64,000 nt of DNA from Pseudomonas oryzihabitans (GTDB taxonomy: Bacteria > Pseudomonadota > Gammaproteobacteria > Pseudomonadales > Pseudomonadaceae), in assembly GCF_006384975.1 (NCBI RefSeq), contig NZ_CP021645.1, positions 2,880,001 through 2,944,000 on the forward strand, in the 5' to 3' direction. Position 1 is the first letter of the stretch; each line of letters opens with the position of its first letter. This document shows positions 32,069-47,117 of the stretch, one piece after another. Under the pieces are notes generated by a model that had not been told where the DNA came from, did not search any database, and saw only the letters and a program-made list of their open reading frames with translations. A program made the position numbers and the translations under genes.

Positions 32069-33520
32069 ATGCGTACCACCTGGAAATTCTTCTTGCCCCT
32101 CGCAGTCGCCGGTCTGCTGGCGCTGCTGCCCGCCCCGGACGGCCTGCCCACCCATGCCTGGCTGTACTTCGCCCTCTTCGCCGGGGTGGTGGTGGGCCTG
32201 ATCCTCGAACCCCTGCCCGGTGCGGTGATCGGCCTGATCGGCGTGGCCCTGGCGGCCCTGCTGGCGCCCTGGGTGCTGTTCAGCCCGGCGCAACTGGCCA
32301 CGCCCGGCTTCCGCGCCCCTCAGGAGGCGCTGCGCTGGGGCCTGGCGGGCTTCGCCAACAACACCGTCTGGCTGATTTTCAGTGCCTTCATGTTCGCCCT
32401 GGGCTACGAGAAGACTGGCCTTGGCCGCCGCATCGCCCTGCTGCTGGTCAAGGCCATGGGTCGCCGGACCCTGACCCTGGGCTACGCGGTAATGCTGGCC
32501 GACCTAGCCCTGGCGCCCTTCACGCCGTCCAACACCGCACGCAGCGGCGGCACCGTCTACCCCGTGATCCGCAACCTGCCGCTGCTCTACGATTCCAAGC
32601 CCAACGACCCCAGTGCCCGGCGCATCGGCTCCTATCTGATGTGGGTGGCGATTTCCTCCACCTGCGTGACCAGCACCCTCTTCCTCACCGCCCTGGCGCC
32701 CAACCTGCTGGCGGCCGCCCTGATCGAGAAGACCGCTCAGGTGCACATCAGTTGGGGCCAGTGGTTCATCGCCGCCGCGCCCATGGGCATCCTCTTGCTG
32801 GCCCTGCTACCGCTGCTGACCTATTGGCTGTATCCGCCGGAGATCAAGCGTAACGATCAGGTGCCGCTGTGGGCAGCCAAGGAACTGGCCGAACTCGGTC
32901 CGCTGACCCACAACGAGAAGCTGCTGCTGGCCCTGGTGATCGGTGCCCTGGCGCTGTGGATCTTCGGCGCCGCCTGGGCCGATCCGGCGCTGGTGGGCAT
33001 CCTGGTGATCGTGCTGATGCTCCTGCTGCGGGTCATCACCTGGGATGACGCCCTGGGCAACAAGGCTGCCTGGAACACCTTCGCCTGGTTCGCCACCCTG
33101 GTGGCCCTGGCCGACGGCCTGACCCGGGTCGGCTTCGTCGCCTGGTTCGGCCAGTGGGTCGCCGGTCACCTCGGCGGCTTCCATGCCGGTACCGCCATGG
33201 TGGTGCTGGTGGTGGTCTTCTACCTCGCCCACTACCTATTCGCCAGCTCCACCGCCCATACCACCGCGTTGCTGCCGGTGATGCTGGCCGCCGGCATGGG
33301 CATCCCCGGCATCGACCTGCCGGTGTTCGCCCTGCTGCTGGGCACGTCCCTGGGCCTGATGGGCATCATCACCCCCTACGGCACGGGGCCGAGTCCGGTG
33401 TACTACGGCAGCGGCTATCTGCCCAGTGCGGACTATTGGCGACTGGGGACGATCTTCGGGGCGCTGTTCCTGCTGGTACTGCTGGGGATCGGGGTGCCAT
33501 GGATCATGATGGTGGTGTGA
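32069..33520 (+). CDS. DASS/SLC13-family anion (dicarboxylate) transporter
   Basis: 483 residues, about 11-12 membrane segments, of the divalent anion:Na+ symporter family (CitT/2-oxoglutarate-malate translocator type). The two substrate/sodium hairpins are visible: PFTPSNTARSGGTVYPV near 150 and FASSTAHTTALLPVM near 390, each with the SNT/STA-type motif. It probably imports or exchanges C4-dicarboxylates, tartrate or citrate. The start is ATG 32069; a 48-residue upstream extension is not hydrophobic and not family-like. Monocistronic. Confidence 0.9.
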   Translation: MRTTWKFFLPLAVAGLLALLPAPDGLPTHAWLYFALFAGVVVGLILEPLPGAVIGLIGVALAALLAPWVLFSPAQLATPGFRAPQEALRWGLAGFANNTVWLIFSAFMFALGYEKTGLGRRIALLLVKAMGRRTLTLGYAVMLADLALAPFTPSNTARSGGTVYPVIRNLPLLYDSKPNDPSARRIGSYLMWVAISSTCVTSTLFLTALAPNLLAAALIEKTAQVHISWGQWFIAAAPMGILLLALLPLLTYWLYPPEIKRNDQVPLWAAKELAELGPLTHNEKLLLALVIGALALWIFGAAWADPALVGILVIVLMLLLRVITWDDALGNKAAWNTFAWFATLVALADGLTRVGFVAWFGQWVAGHLGGFHAGTAMVVLVVVFYLAHYLFASSTAHTTALLPVMLAAGMGIPGIDLPVFALLLGTSLGLMGIITPYGTGPSPVYYGSGYLPSADYWRLGTIFGALFLLVLLGIGVPWIMMVV

Positions 33521-33544
33521 GGCCGAGGCCCGGGTGGAGCACCG

Positions 33545-33575
33545 TAGGTTGGGTTGAGCGATAGCGAAGCCCAAC
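33545..33575. repeat. GTAGGTTGGGTTGAGC palindrome after DASS gene
   Basis: A copy of the TAGGTTGGGTTGAGCGATAG...CCCAACA family, 25 bases after the transporter stop, nearly identical to the copies at 29546 and 31078. A further inverted copy lies at about 34302-34328. Confidence 0.75.
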
Positions 33576-33626
33576 ATTGCGGCGGTTGCAGTGATGCCTT
33601 GGTTTATCGGTGCCCTTGCTGCTTAT

Positions 33627-33890
33627 CGAGTGCTCGGATGACTTTTGTTTCGCCCACCCGGGCGACTCACTTTTGCCAATCGCCGCAAAAGTAAGCAAAA
33701 ACGCTTGCCCCGACCATCCGGCCTTCCGCTGCGCTCCAGGTCCGCTCACGCCAGCGCCGTTCCGGGGTCGGCCTACACGGGCCGTCCATGGCCCGTTAGG
33801 CCTCTCGCCGCATCCATGCGGCTCGACCCACTCCACGACACTGGCGTTCGCCCTGCTGAACGGGGCGGTTTCGCAGCCTGAAAGTTTTGG
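33627..33890. repeat. Long dispersed repeat, left arm
   Basis: Begins CGAGTGCTCGGATGACTTTT and contains TTTCGCCCACCCGGGCGACT and CACTTTTGCCAATCGCCGCA, then a CG-rich tail with GCATCCATGCGGCTCGACCC. The first ~95 bases are mirrored, inverted, at 34180-34268. This composition recalls unannotated multi-copy intergenic repeats common in Pseudomonas genomes. Open frames through it look like translation artefacts. Confidence 0.7.
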
Positions 33891-33910
33891 TTGAAGAGCC
33901 ACGAACAGCT

Positions 33911-33997
33911 CGTAGCGTGGACAACGGCGCAGCCTTGTCCACAGGGATCGGCGTTACTCCCTCAGTGGAAAACGCTGCGCGGTTTTCCACGCTACGA
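33911..33997. repeat. REP-like doublet at the centre of the repeat nest
   Basis: CGTAGCGTGGACAACGGCGC... and, inverted, GTGGAAAACGCTGCGCGGTT...GCTACGAAC. Same family as at 22618 and 25052. It sits between the two arms of the long inverted repeat. Confidence 0.8.
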
Positions 33998-34049
33998 ACC
34001 CTGAACGCCGAATCCTCAGGCTTGCGCCCCGTCCCCGTCAGTGAGACCG

Positions 34050-34268
34050 AGTGTAGGTGTTGCGGAGGGGGATGCGAGGCAGGACGCCGAGCAAGGCGCG
34101 AGGGGCAGGAGGCCCCTTCGTGCCGCGCCCCCGGAGCGGCACCGGAGCGAGGGGACCCGGAGCGTAGCGGAGGGCCGAAACGTGGGGACAGCGTTTTTGG
34201 TTACTTTTGCCGCGACTGGCAAAAGTGACTCGCCCGAGGGGGCGAAACAAAAACCATCAAAGCACTCG
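34050..34268. repeat. Long dispersed repeat, right (inverted) arm
   Basis: The reverse complement of 34180-34268 reads CCGAGTGCTTTGATGGTTTT, TTTCGCCCCCTCGGGCGAGT, CACTTTTGCCAGTCGCGGCA, matching the left arm with few differences. The remaining inner part (34050-34180) is GC-rich, with CCGGAGCGAGGGGACCCGGA. The 922-base gap 33521-34442 therefore consists almost wholly of repeats, with no gene seen. Confidence 0.7.
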
Positions 34269-34442
34269 GTAATCCGCCTGGGGATTGATCAAAGCCCAAA
34301 GCGTTGGGCCTCGCTATCGCTCAACCCACCCCACTCTCCAAAATTTCCCCACCACCCGACCTTTTGCTTAGGGACCTAAGCATCCCTTCGGCGTAGAATC
34401 CACATTCTTAGTGTGCTTTCGATAACACCCGTAGAGGTCGTC

Positions 34443-35978
34443 ATGTCCCACCGTATTCGCCACCCCGGCTTCGCTGCCAAACGCCAAAGCGCTGAGCAGG
34501 CCGCCCAGTTCATCCGTCACGGCATGACCGTGGGCATGAGCGGCTTCACCGGGGCCGGTTATCCCAAGGCCGTGCCCGGCGCCCTGGCCCAGCGCATCAC
34601 CGCCAGCCACGGGGCCGGCGAGCCCTTTCGCATCAAGGTGCTGACCGGCGCCTCCACCGCGCCGGAACTGGACGGCGCCCTGGCGCGGGTCGATGGCATT
34701 GAGTTGCGGGTGCCCTTCCAGTCCGATCCGGAGCTACGCAGCCGCATCAACGCCGGCGGCCTGGAGTACATGGACATCCACCTGGGCCAACTGGCGGAAA
34801 AGGTCCGCTACGGCTTCTTCGGCAAGATCGACGTGGCGGTGGTGGAAATCGCCGCGATTCGTGAGGACGGCCGGCTGGTGCCCTCCTCCTCGGTGGGCAA
34901 CAACAAGACCTGGCTGGACATGGCCGATGCGGTGATCCTCGAGGTCAATCGCTGGCAGCCCGATGCCCTGGACGGCATGCACGACATCTACACCGACGGC
35001 GCCCTACCACCCCGGCGCACGCCGATACCGCTGGAACATCCCGGCGACCGCATCGGCTCGCCCTACCTGGAGGTACCGCTGGACAAGGTGGTGGCCGTGG
35101 TGGAAACCGATGCCCCCGATCGCAACAGCCCGTTCAAGGCGCCGGACGCCGCCTCCCAGGCCATCGCCGGACATCTGCTGGACTTCCTACGTTTCGAGGT
35201 GCGCCAGGGCCGCATTCCCGCCAACCTGCTGCCGATCCAGTCGGGCGTGGGCAATATCGCCAACGCCTTCATGCAGGGCCTGGCCGCGAGCGAGTTCGAA
35301 GGCCTGACCGCCTTCACCGAGGTCATCCAGGACGGCATGCTGGAGTTGCTCATCAGCGGCAAGATGGAACTGGCCTCGGCCACCTCATTCTCGCTGAGCC
35401 CGGTGGGCATCGAGCGCTTCCTCGAACACGCCGAGTCCCTGCGCCAGCGCATCATCCTGCGCCAGCAGGGGGTGAGCAATCACCCGGAACTGGTGCGCCG
35501 CCTGGGCTGCATCGCCTTGAACGGCATGCTGGAAGCCGACCTCTATGGCAACGTCAACTCCACCCACCAGATGGGTACCGGGATGATGAACGGCATCGGC
35601 GGCTCCGGCGACTTCGCCCGCAACGCCTATCTGTCGGTGTTCATGGCGCCGAGCACGGCCAAGAACGGCCTGATCTCGACCCTGGTGCCCATGGTCAGCC
35701 ACGTCGACCACACCGAGCACGATGTCGCGGTGATCGTCACCGACCAGGGCCTGGCCGATCTGCGCATGCTCAGTCCTAAGCAGCGCGCCCGCGCCATCCT
35801 CGAACAGTGCGTGCACCCAAGTTTCCGCCCCGCGTTGGAAGACTATTTCGAGCGCGCCCTAGCCGGCAGCCACGGCAAGCACACCCCGCACCTGCTGCCC
35901 GAGGCCCTTTCCTGGCACGAGCGCTACCTGGTCACCGGCAGCATGCTCGGCCCCGCTGCCCAGGAAGCCCACGACTGA
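34443..35978 (+). CDS. Acetyl-CoA hydrolase/succinate CoA-transferase family
   Basis: A 511-residue class I CoA transferase of the AarC/Cat1 type that moves CoA between succinyl-CoA and acetate or propionate. Seen: MTVGMSGFTGAGYPKAVP near residue 28, the QSGVGNIANAFMQGL loop near 267, and the active-site Glu in GLTAFTEVIQDGMLELL near 293. The length matches the family. The plus-strand transcript starts after the repeat nest and ends at a hairpin, so it is probably a single-gene unit. Role: acetate/propionate handling. Confidence 0.9.
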   Translation: MSHRIRHPGFAAKRQSAEQAAQFIRHGMTVGMSGFTGAGYPKAVPGALAQRITASHGAGEPFRIKVLTGASTAPELDGALARVDGIELRVPFQSDPELRSRINAGGLEYMDIHLGQLAEKVRYGFFGKIDVAVVEIAAIREDGRLVPSSSVGNNKTWLDMADAVILEVNRWQPDALDGMHDIYTDGALPPRRTPIPLEHPGDRIGSPYLEVPLDKVVAVVETDAPDRNSPFKAPDAASQAIAGHLLDFLRFEVRQGRIPANLLPIQSGVGNIANAFMQGLAASEFEGLTAFTEVIQDGMLELLISGKMELASATSFSLSPVGIERFLEHAESLRQRIILRQQGVSNHPELVRRLGCIALNGMLEADLYGNVNSTHQMGTGMMNGIGGSGDFARNAYLSVFMAPSTAKNGLISTLVPMVSHVDHTEHDVAVIVTDQGLADLRMLSPKQRARAILEQCVHPSFRPALEDYFERALAGSHGKHTPHLLPEALSWHERYLVTGSMLGPAAQEAHD

Positions 35979-35983
35979 AAAGC

Positions 35984-36013
35984 AAGGCGCCCCAGGCCTC
36001 TCGGGCGCCCTTT
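35984..36013 (+). terminator. Hairpin terminator after CoA transferase
   Basis: The stem GGCGCCC / GGGCGCC with a 10-base loop and a short TTT, six bases after the stop. Downstream, the promoter region of the next gene includes a perfect TTGACA at 36065-36070, but no good -10 at the right distance. Confidence 0.6.
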
Positions 36014-36219
36014 CGCTCCGCTATTCCCGCCGTTCGTCGCCCATCTGCAACTAATTGTGACTTTTTGACAGCGCGCTGTGTAAAAAGCTGCCTTGTCGGA
36101 TTCCCAGCCGACATTCCGGGTGATAAAAGACGTGAAATCTTTGCGCAATGTCCTTGATCTGCAAGGGGCATTGCCGTTCGCGGTTGTTCTAACTCCGCCC
36201 CCCTTTGAGAGCTGTCATC

Positions 36220-37131
36220 GTGAAGATCTGTCATCAACTTGCCGGCCTGTTGCTGGCTGGCTTGGTCGGGCTGAGTCCGGTCGCTTTGGCCCAGACCCCA
36301 CCCAAGGTCAAGGCCGCGGCCGCCGCCACTGCCCAGCGCCTGGCCTCCAACCACGCCCTGGTCGTGGACCTCAAGACCAACCAGGTGCTGTTCGCCCAGA
36401 ATCCCGACCAAGTCGCCCCCATCGCTTCGGTCACCAAGCTGATGACCGCGATGGTGGTACTGGACGCCAAGCAGCCGCTGGACCAAGTCATCGACATCGA
36501 CATCAGCGAGAACCCGGCCATGCGCGGCGTCTTCTCGCGGGTGCGCCTGGGCAGCGAGCTGACCCGTCGCGACATGCTGCAACTGGCGCTGATGTCCTCG
36601 GAAAACCGGGCCGCCACCAGCCTCGCCTATCACTACCCGGGCGGTCAGAAGGCCTTCGTCGCCGCCATGAACGCCAAGGCCCGCGCCCTGGGCATGAAGA
36701 ACACGCGCTACGCCGAGCCCACCGGCCTGTCGCCGCTCAATGTCTCCACCGCCCGCGACCTGGTGACGCTGCTCAAGGCGACCGAGCACTATCCGCTGCT
36801 CGGCCAGCTCAGCACCACACCGGAAAAGACCCAGGCGTTCCGCAATCCCAACTACGTGCTGGGCTTTCGCAACACCAACCACCTGATCTACAACCCCGAC
36901 TGGAGTGTGCAGCTGACCAAGACCGGCTACACCGACAAGGCCGGGCATTGCCTGGTGATGCGCACCGTGATGGCCGGTCGGCCGGTAGCCTTCGTGGTGA
37001 TGGATGCCTTCGGCAAGTTCACCCATATGGCCGACGCTACCCGCGTCCGCCGCTGGCTGGAAACCGGCGCCCTGAGCCCCCTGCCGGGCGCGCCCAAGGG
37101 TGGCCGCAGCACGGTGCTGGCACGGCAGTGA
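36220..37131 (+). CDS. pbpG: D-alanyl-D-alanine endopeptidase (PBP7-type)
   Basis: 303 residues with a Sec signal peptide ([24 protein letters not shown]). It is a penicillin-binding serine peptidase with all three motifs: Ser70-V-T-Lys73, Ser127-E-Asn129 and Lys234-T-Gly236. The short length without the C-terminal domain of PBP5/6 indicates the PBP7/8 endopeptidase group, which cuts D-Ala-DAP cross-links in the periplasm. GTG 36220 is preferred, with GAGAG 8 bases upstream; TTG 36205 is open too. A clear terminator follows. Confidence 0.93.
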   Translation: MKICHQLAGLLLAGLVGLSPVALAQTPPKVKAAAAATAQRLASNHALVVDLKTNQVLFAQNPDQVAPIASVTKLMTAMVVLDAKQPLDQVIDIDISENPAMRGVFSRVRLGSELTRRDMLQLALMSSENRAATSLAYHYPGGQKAFVAAMNAKARALGMKNTRYAEPTGLSPLNVSTARDLVTLLKATEHYPLLGQLSTTPEKTQAFRNPNYVLGFRNTNHLIYNPDWSVQLTKTGYTDKAGHCLVMRTVMAGRPVAFVVMDAFGKFTHMADATRVRRWLETGALSPLPGAPKGGRSTVLARQ

Positions 37132-37151
37132 CCGGCGCCTGAGCGAGCCCC

Positions 37152-37177
37152 AAGCCGCGTCCTTGACGCGGCTTTTT
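37152..37177 (+). terminator. Rho-independent terminator after pbpG
   Basis: A perfect 10-base stem AAGCCGCGTC / GACGCGGCTT with a 3-base loop, followed by TTT, 21 bases after the pbpG stop. Confidence 0.88.
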
Positions 37178-37241
37178 CATGGGCGCGGCACCCTGGGCGG
37201 CAGCGGAGGTCTAGCTTTTACCCCCGCAGGAGTCCTCCGTC

Positions 37242-37484
37242 ATGGCCGATACCCCTACTCCGCAGCAATACTACGAGACGCTCACCGGCCGCTGCTGGCT
37301 GGACGACGTGCGCGAATGGCGCCGTCTGCAAGCCGAGGCCCAGGCCGCCGCCGACCACTACCTGGCCTGCCCGGACGACTTCGGCACGCCCGAGCGCGAG
37401 CGTCTGGAACGGGAATGGCGCACCATCAACGAAAGGGCCGGGGCCTTCTGGCAGCGCATGTGGGGGAATCTGGATCGTCAGTGA
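37242..37484 (+). CDS. Small hypothetical protein, 80 residues
   Basis: An 80-residue hydrophilic, Trp-rich protein (CWLDDVREWRRL, EREWRTINERAG, FWQRMWGNLDRQ), probably all-helical. AGGAG sits 10 bases before the ATG and it has its own space after the pbpG terminator, so it is likely real. The last 7 bases overlap the stop of the convergent acetyltransferase gene. No family recognised. Confidence 0.65.
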   Translation: MADTPTPQQYYETLTGRCWLDDVREWRRLQAEAQAAADHYLACPDDFGTPERERLEREWRTINERAGAFWQRMWGNLDRQ

Positions 37485-37915
37485 GCCGCGATGGGCCGCT
37501 GGTGCAGGGTCAGGCTATAGGTCTCGAAGCCTAGCGACGCCCAGAAGGCCCGGCCACGCTTATTGGTGGCCAGGACATCGAGTCTCACCGGCCAATCAGC
37601 CGGCCATAGCTGATCGCGCAGATGATGGTAGAAGGCACGGCCCAGGCCCTGGCGGCGCGCCTCGGGCGCCACATAGAGATGGCGCAGGAAAATTGCCGCC
37701 TCTTCCAGACGATAGAGAGCGTAGCCCAGCGACTGGCCGTCCCGCTCGGCCAGGACGGCCTGATATTCACCGCGACTCAACCAGTCCACCATGCGCTGGC
37801 GCAATGCCGCCTCGGCGAGGGGCTGTGGGCTTCCCTGATCACGCTGCAAACCGGCATTGAAGCCCGTCAGCACCTCCAGGTCGGCCAGGCCGGCGGTGCG
37901 GTAGACAGGGGTCAT
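37478..37915 (-). CDS. GNAT-family N-acetyltransferase
   Basis: A 145-residue GNAT. The acetyl-CoA loop is seen in FLRHLYVAPEARRQGLGRAFYHHL (R/Q-x-x-G-x-G/A form, about residue 84-97), with LDVLATNKRGRAFWASLGFE at the C-terminus. The substrate is unknown. It starts 2 bases after the stop of the AI-2E-family permease gene, so the pair is an operon. A longer in-frame extension runs inside the permease and is not used. Its stop overlaps the convergent 80-residue ORF. Confidence 0.9.
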   Translation of the reverse strand: MTPVYRTAGLADLEVLTGFNAGLQRDQGSPQPLAEAALRQRMVDWLSRGEYQAVLAERDGQSLGYALYRLEEAAIFLRHLYVAPEARRQGLGRAFYHHLRDQLWPADWPVRLDVLATNKRGRAFWASLGFETYSLTLHQRPIAAH

Positions 37916-37917
37916 GA

Positions 37918-38928
37918 CTAGACCAGCCCTTCCGCCTTCAACTCGCTCTTGAGATAGGCGTAGTAGACCGGCGCCGCCACCAGGCCGGGCAGGCCGAAGG
38001 CCGCCTCGAACACCAGCATGGCCACCAGCAGCTCCCAGGAGCGGGCGCTGATCTGGCCGCCGACGATGCGGGCGTTGAGGAAGTATTCCAGCTTGTGGAT
38101 GGCGATCAGGTAGCCCAGCGCCGCCACCGCGACCCAGATCGACAGCGACAGGCCAGCGATGAAGATCAGGGTGTTGGACATCAGGTTGCCGATCACCGGC
38201 AGCAGGCCAAGGATGAAGGTGAGGATCACCAGGGTCTTGGCCAGCGGCAGGTGGACGTCGAACAGTGGCAGCACGCCGAGCAGGAAGATGCCGGTCAGGG
38301 TGGTGTTGAGCAGCGAGATCTTGATCTGGGCGAAGACGATGTTGCGAAAGGCCTGGGCCACCAGGCCGAGACGCACCAGCAGTGCGCCGGACAGCGGCCT
38401 CAGCCGCTCGGGATCGGGAGCGGGCTGCAGGGCGACGATGGCACCGAGGATCATGCCGATCAGCACGATGACGAAGGTCCGCGCGGCGTCGCGGCCGAAC
38501 AGCTGCAATTGCGCCACATGGGCGCGCACCCATTCCACCAATTCGCGCTTCATGCTATCGGCATTGGCCGGCAGGTAGGCGTCCAGCGAGGGCGGCAACT
38601 GGGCGCGGGCGCGCTCGGTGAGCACCATGAACTTGTCCAGCAGGCGCCCGGGGTTCTGCACCTCCTGGATGATGAAGCTGGTGAACCAGACGAAAAACAG
38701 CGTCAGCAGGCTCACCACCAGGGCCCCGAGCAGGGCCACCGCCAGCCAGCGCGCGCCTCCGCCGGGCAGATGGCGCTGCAGACGCCCGGCCAGGGTGTTG
38801 ACCAGCTCGTACACCAGCAGTCCGGCCAGCAGGCTGGGCAGCAGCTTGAGCGGGAGAACCAGATAGAGGGCGGTGAAGACGATGATCCAGCTGGCCAAGA
38901 TGGCCTGGCGTTGCGTGAAGGCGTACAT
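37918..38928 (-). CDS. AI-2E transporter family (PerM) permease
   Basis: 336 residues with about seven to eight membrane segments in the 2+1+5-like layout of the AI-2E/PerM (UPF0118) family. Seen: N-terminal ILASWIIVFTALYLVLPLKLLPSLLAG, a soluble linker at about 85-145, and the late LVILTFILGLLPVIGNLMSN motif, well conserved in the family. Functions of members range from autoinducer-2 export to Na+/H+ antiport, so the substrate is open. First gene of a two-gene unit with the GNAT. Confidence 0.9.
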   Translation of the reverse strand: MYAFTQRQAILASWIIVFTALYLVLPLKLLPSLLAGLLVYELVNTLAGRLQRHLPGGGARWLAVALLGALVVSLLTLFFVWFTSFIIQEVQNPGRLLDKFMVLTERARAQLPPSLDAYLPANADSMKRELVEWVRAHVAQLQLFGRDAARTFVIVLIGMILGAIVALQPAPDPERLRPLSGALLVRLGLVAQAFRNIVFAQIKISLLNTTLTGIFLLGVLPLFDVHLPLAKTLVILTFILGLLPVIGNLMSNTLIFIAGLSLSIWVAVAALGYLIAIHKLEYFLNARIVGGQISARSWELLVAMLVFEAAFGLPGLVAAPVYYAYLKSELKAEGLV

Positions 38929-39046
38929 AGATTACCGAACGGCAGAATCCCTGCGCGCAGTCTGCCAGCCCGCCGCCTCGCCGCCCAGCCTGGGTGAAGA
39001 AGAAAGCCCGAGCCTCTGTTACCCGGCGTTACCCGCGCAGCGTCGT

Positions 39047-39987
39047 TCAGCCCGCCAGTTCGGCAGCGCAGACCCGCGCCCGTCCTTGGTGCTTGGCCGC
39101 ATAGAGCTGCGCATCGGCTGCGGTGATCAGGGCTGCCGGGTCGACGGCGGTCGGCGGCAGCGCGGTGGCTACGCCCAGACTCAGGGTGACATAGCCGGTC
39201 ACCGATGAATGACCGTGGGGCAGGCGCTGATCGCGCACCTGCTGCAGCAAGCGTTCGGCGACCTGGCTTGCGCCCTCCAGATCGGTCCCCGGCAGCAGGC
39301 AGCCGAATTCCTCGCCGCCGTAGCGCGCCAGCAGGTCGTAGGGGCGGAACAGGCCCTGGCCCAGGGCCTGGGCGACCTGGCGCAGGCACTGGTCGCCGGC
39401 GAGATGGCCGTAGTGATCGTTGTAGGCCTTGAAGTGATCGATATCCATGAGGATCAGCGAGAAGGGCGTGCCTTCACGCTGACTCTGGCGCCAGCCGCGC
39501 AGCAGTGCCTCGTCGAACTGGCGACGATTGGCGATGCCGGTAAGGCCGTCGACCAGGGCGATGCTGCGCAGGACGTCGCGTTGCGCCTTGAGCGTGAGCT
39601 GGGTGCGGACCCGGGCGCGGACGATCACCGGGTTGATCGGCTTGTTGATGAAATCGACGGCGCCCAGCTCCAGTCCGATCACCTCCTCGTCGGGGCCTTC
39701 CTGGCCGGTGACGAAGATCACCGGGATGGCCGCGGTGGCCGGATCGGCCTGCAGCCGCCGCAGCACCTCGTGGCCATCGAGCTGGGGCATCATCACGTCG
39801 AGCAGGATCAGGTCCGGCTGCTGGGCGAGGGCCAGTTGCAACGCCTGGGCGCCGTTGGTGGCCATCAGGGTCTCGCAATCCTCGCGCAAGAGTTCGTGGA
39901 GGATACGAATGTTGAGCGGCTGGTCGTCGACGATCAGCAGCTTGGGTTTGCTGCGCCGCCCGGTGGTCTCGGCGGCGGTCGGCAGAT

Positions 39988-39991
<4 letters not shown>
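39047..39991 (-). CDS. Response regulator with GGDEF diguanylate cyclase
   Basis: 314 residues: REC domain at about 16-135 with phosphoacceptor Asp65 (LILLDVMMPQ) and the acidic pair in IVDDQPLN; GGDEF domain at about 150-305 with active-site GGEEF in ARYGGEEFG and an intact product-inhibition site RPYD five residues before it. It should make cyclic di-GMP when phosphorylated. Its ATG overlaps the stop of the hybrid kinase (ATGA), strongly suggesting that the kinase is its phosphodonor. Confidence 0.93.
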
Positions 39992-44832
<4,841 letters not shown>

Positions 44833-45027
44833 TGCCCTGTTGAAGATCCACTCCGCGTGGATCGAACGAACGGGACCAGGGCATGGGAAAGGCTGGAAAG
44901 CCGCGCCTTATTCAGAGATGAAGTGACTTATGGGAAGCGAAGCGCCGCTGGCCAACTAATGACCACATCGGCAGTGCGGGAAAATTTCTTGATACCGTGG
45001 ATCGTTTCGCAGGCCCGTGCGAAAACG

Positions 45028-45061
45028 AAAAAAGCGGCTGAACCCTGGACGTTGAGCCGCT
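45028..45061 (-). terminator. Terminator of the porin gene
   Basis: On the minus strand: stem AGCGGCTCAAC / GTTCAGCCGCT (one mismatch), a short loop, then TTTTTT, about 67 bases after the porin stop. The remaining gap 44833-45127 shows no gene. Confidence 0.85.
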
Positions 45062-45127
45062 GAGAACCCCTCAACCCATATGACTATTTCAGACGAACGG
45101 CGAGGGGGATCGCCGTTCGCATCCTGG

Positions 45128-46774
<1,647 letters not shown>

Positions 46775-46849
46775 TCACCTTTTGTTTTTTTTGTCTGTGG
46801 TCTTGCTGGAGCGACGTTCCGAACCCCTTACCTTCCGGAACGCCACCGC

Positions 46850-46901
46850 TTGACAAACCGTCGGTCAGGTCCGTCAATGCACGGCAGTGTTAACGTTACC
46901 A
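46850..46901 (+). promoter_or_regulatory. GH32 promoter with LacI-type operator
   Basis: A perfect -35 TTGACA at 46850-46855, a 17-base spacer, and a weak -10 GTCAAT at 46873-46878 are followed at 46888-46901 by TGTTAACGTTACCA, a 14-base near-palindrome centred on CG with 5 of 6 half-site bases matching. That is the usual LacI/GalR operator form, placed at about +4 to +17, ideal for repression. The rest of the 346-base divergent gap has an A/T-rich patch (46900-46935), possibly the porin promoter core. Confidence 0.65.
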
Positions 46902-47117
46902 AAACAAAAAACAAGAGCGCTCGAAAAATTTTTCAGCTGCATGGATAAGCGCCGAAGCCCCCTAGGGCGTGCGTTCAAGCGCAACGGCTCGACGTAGCCC
47001 AGGCCACGCCGACCATGCCGAGTAGCCCTGCTGGTTTGCAGGTCGCAGGCGCTGCCTCCTTGCCTGTGCGAGCGAGCGTTCTCGTGCCCTTTTCACTTTT
47101 CTTCGAGACCCGATTTC

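Noticed and set aside
33610..34379. Several 60-110-codon frames in the repeat nest
   Set aside because: They run through inverted multi-copy repeats on both strands and have no ribosome sites; typical of mis-called repeat ORFs.
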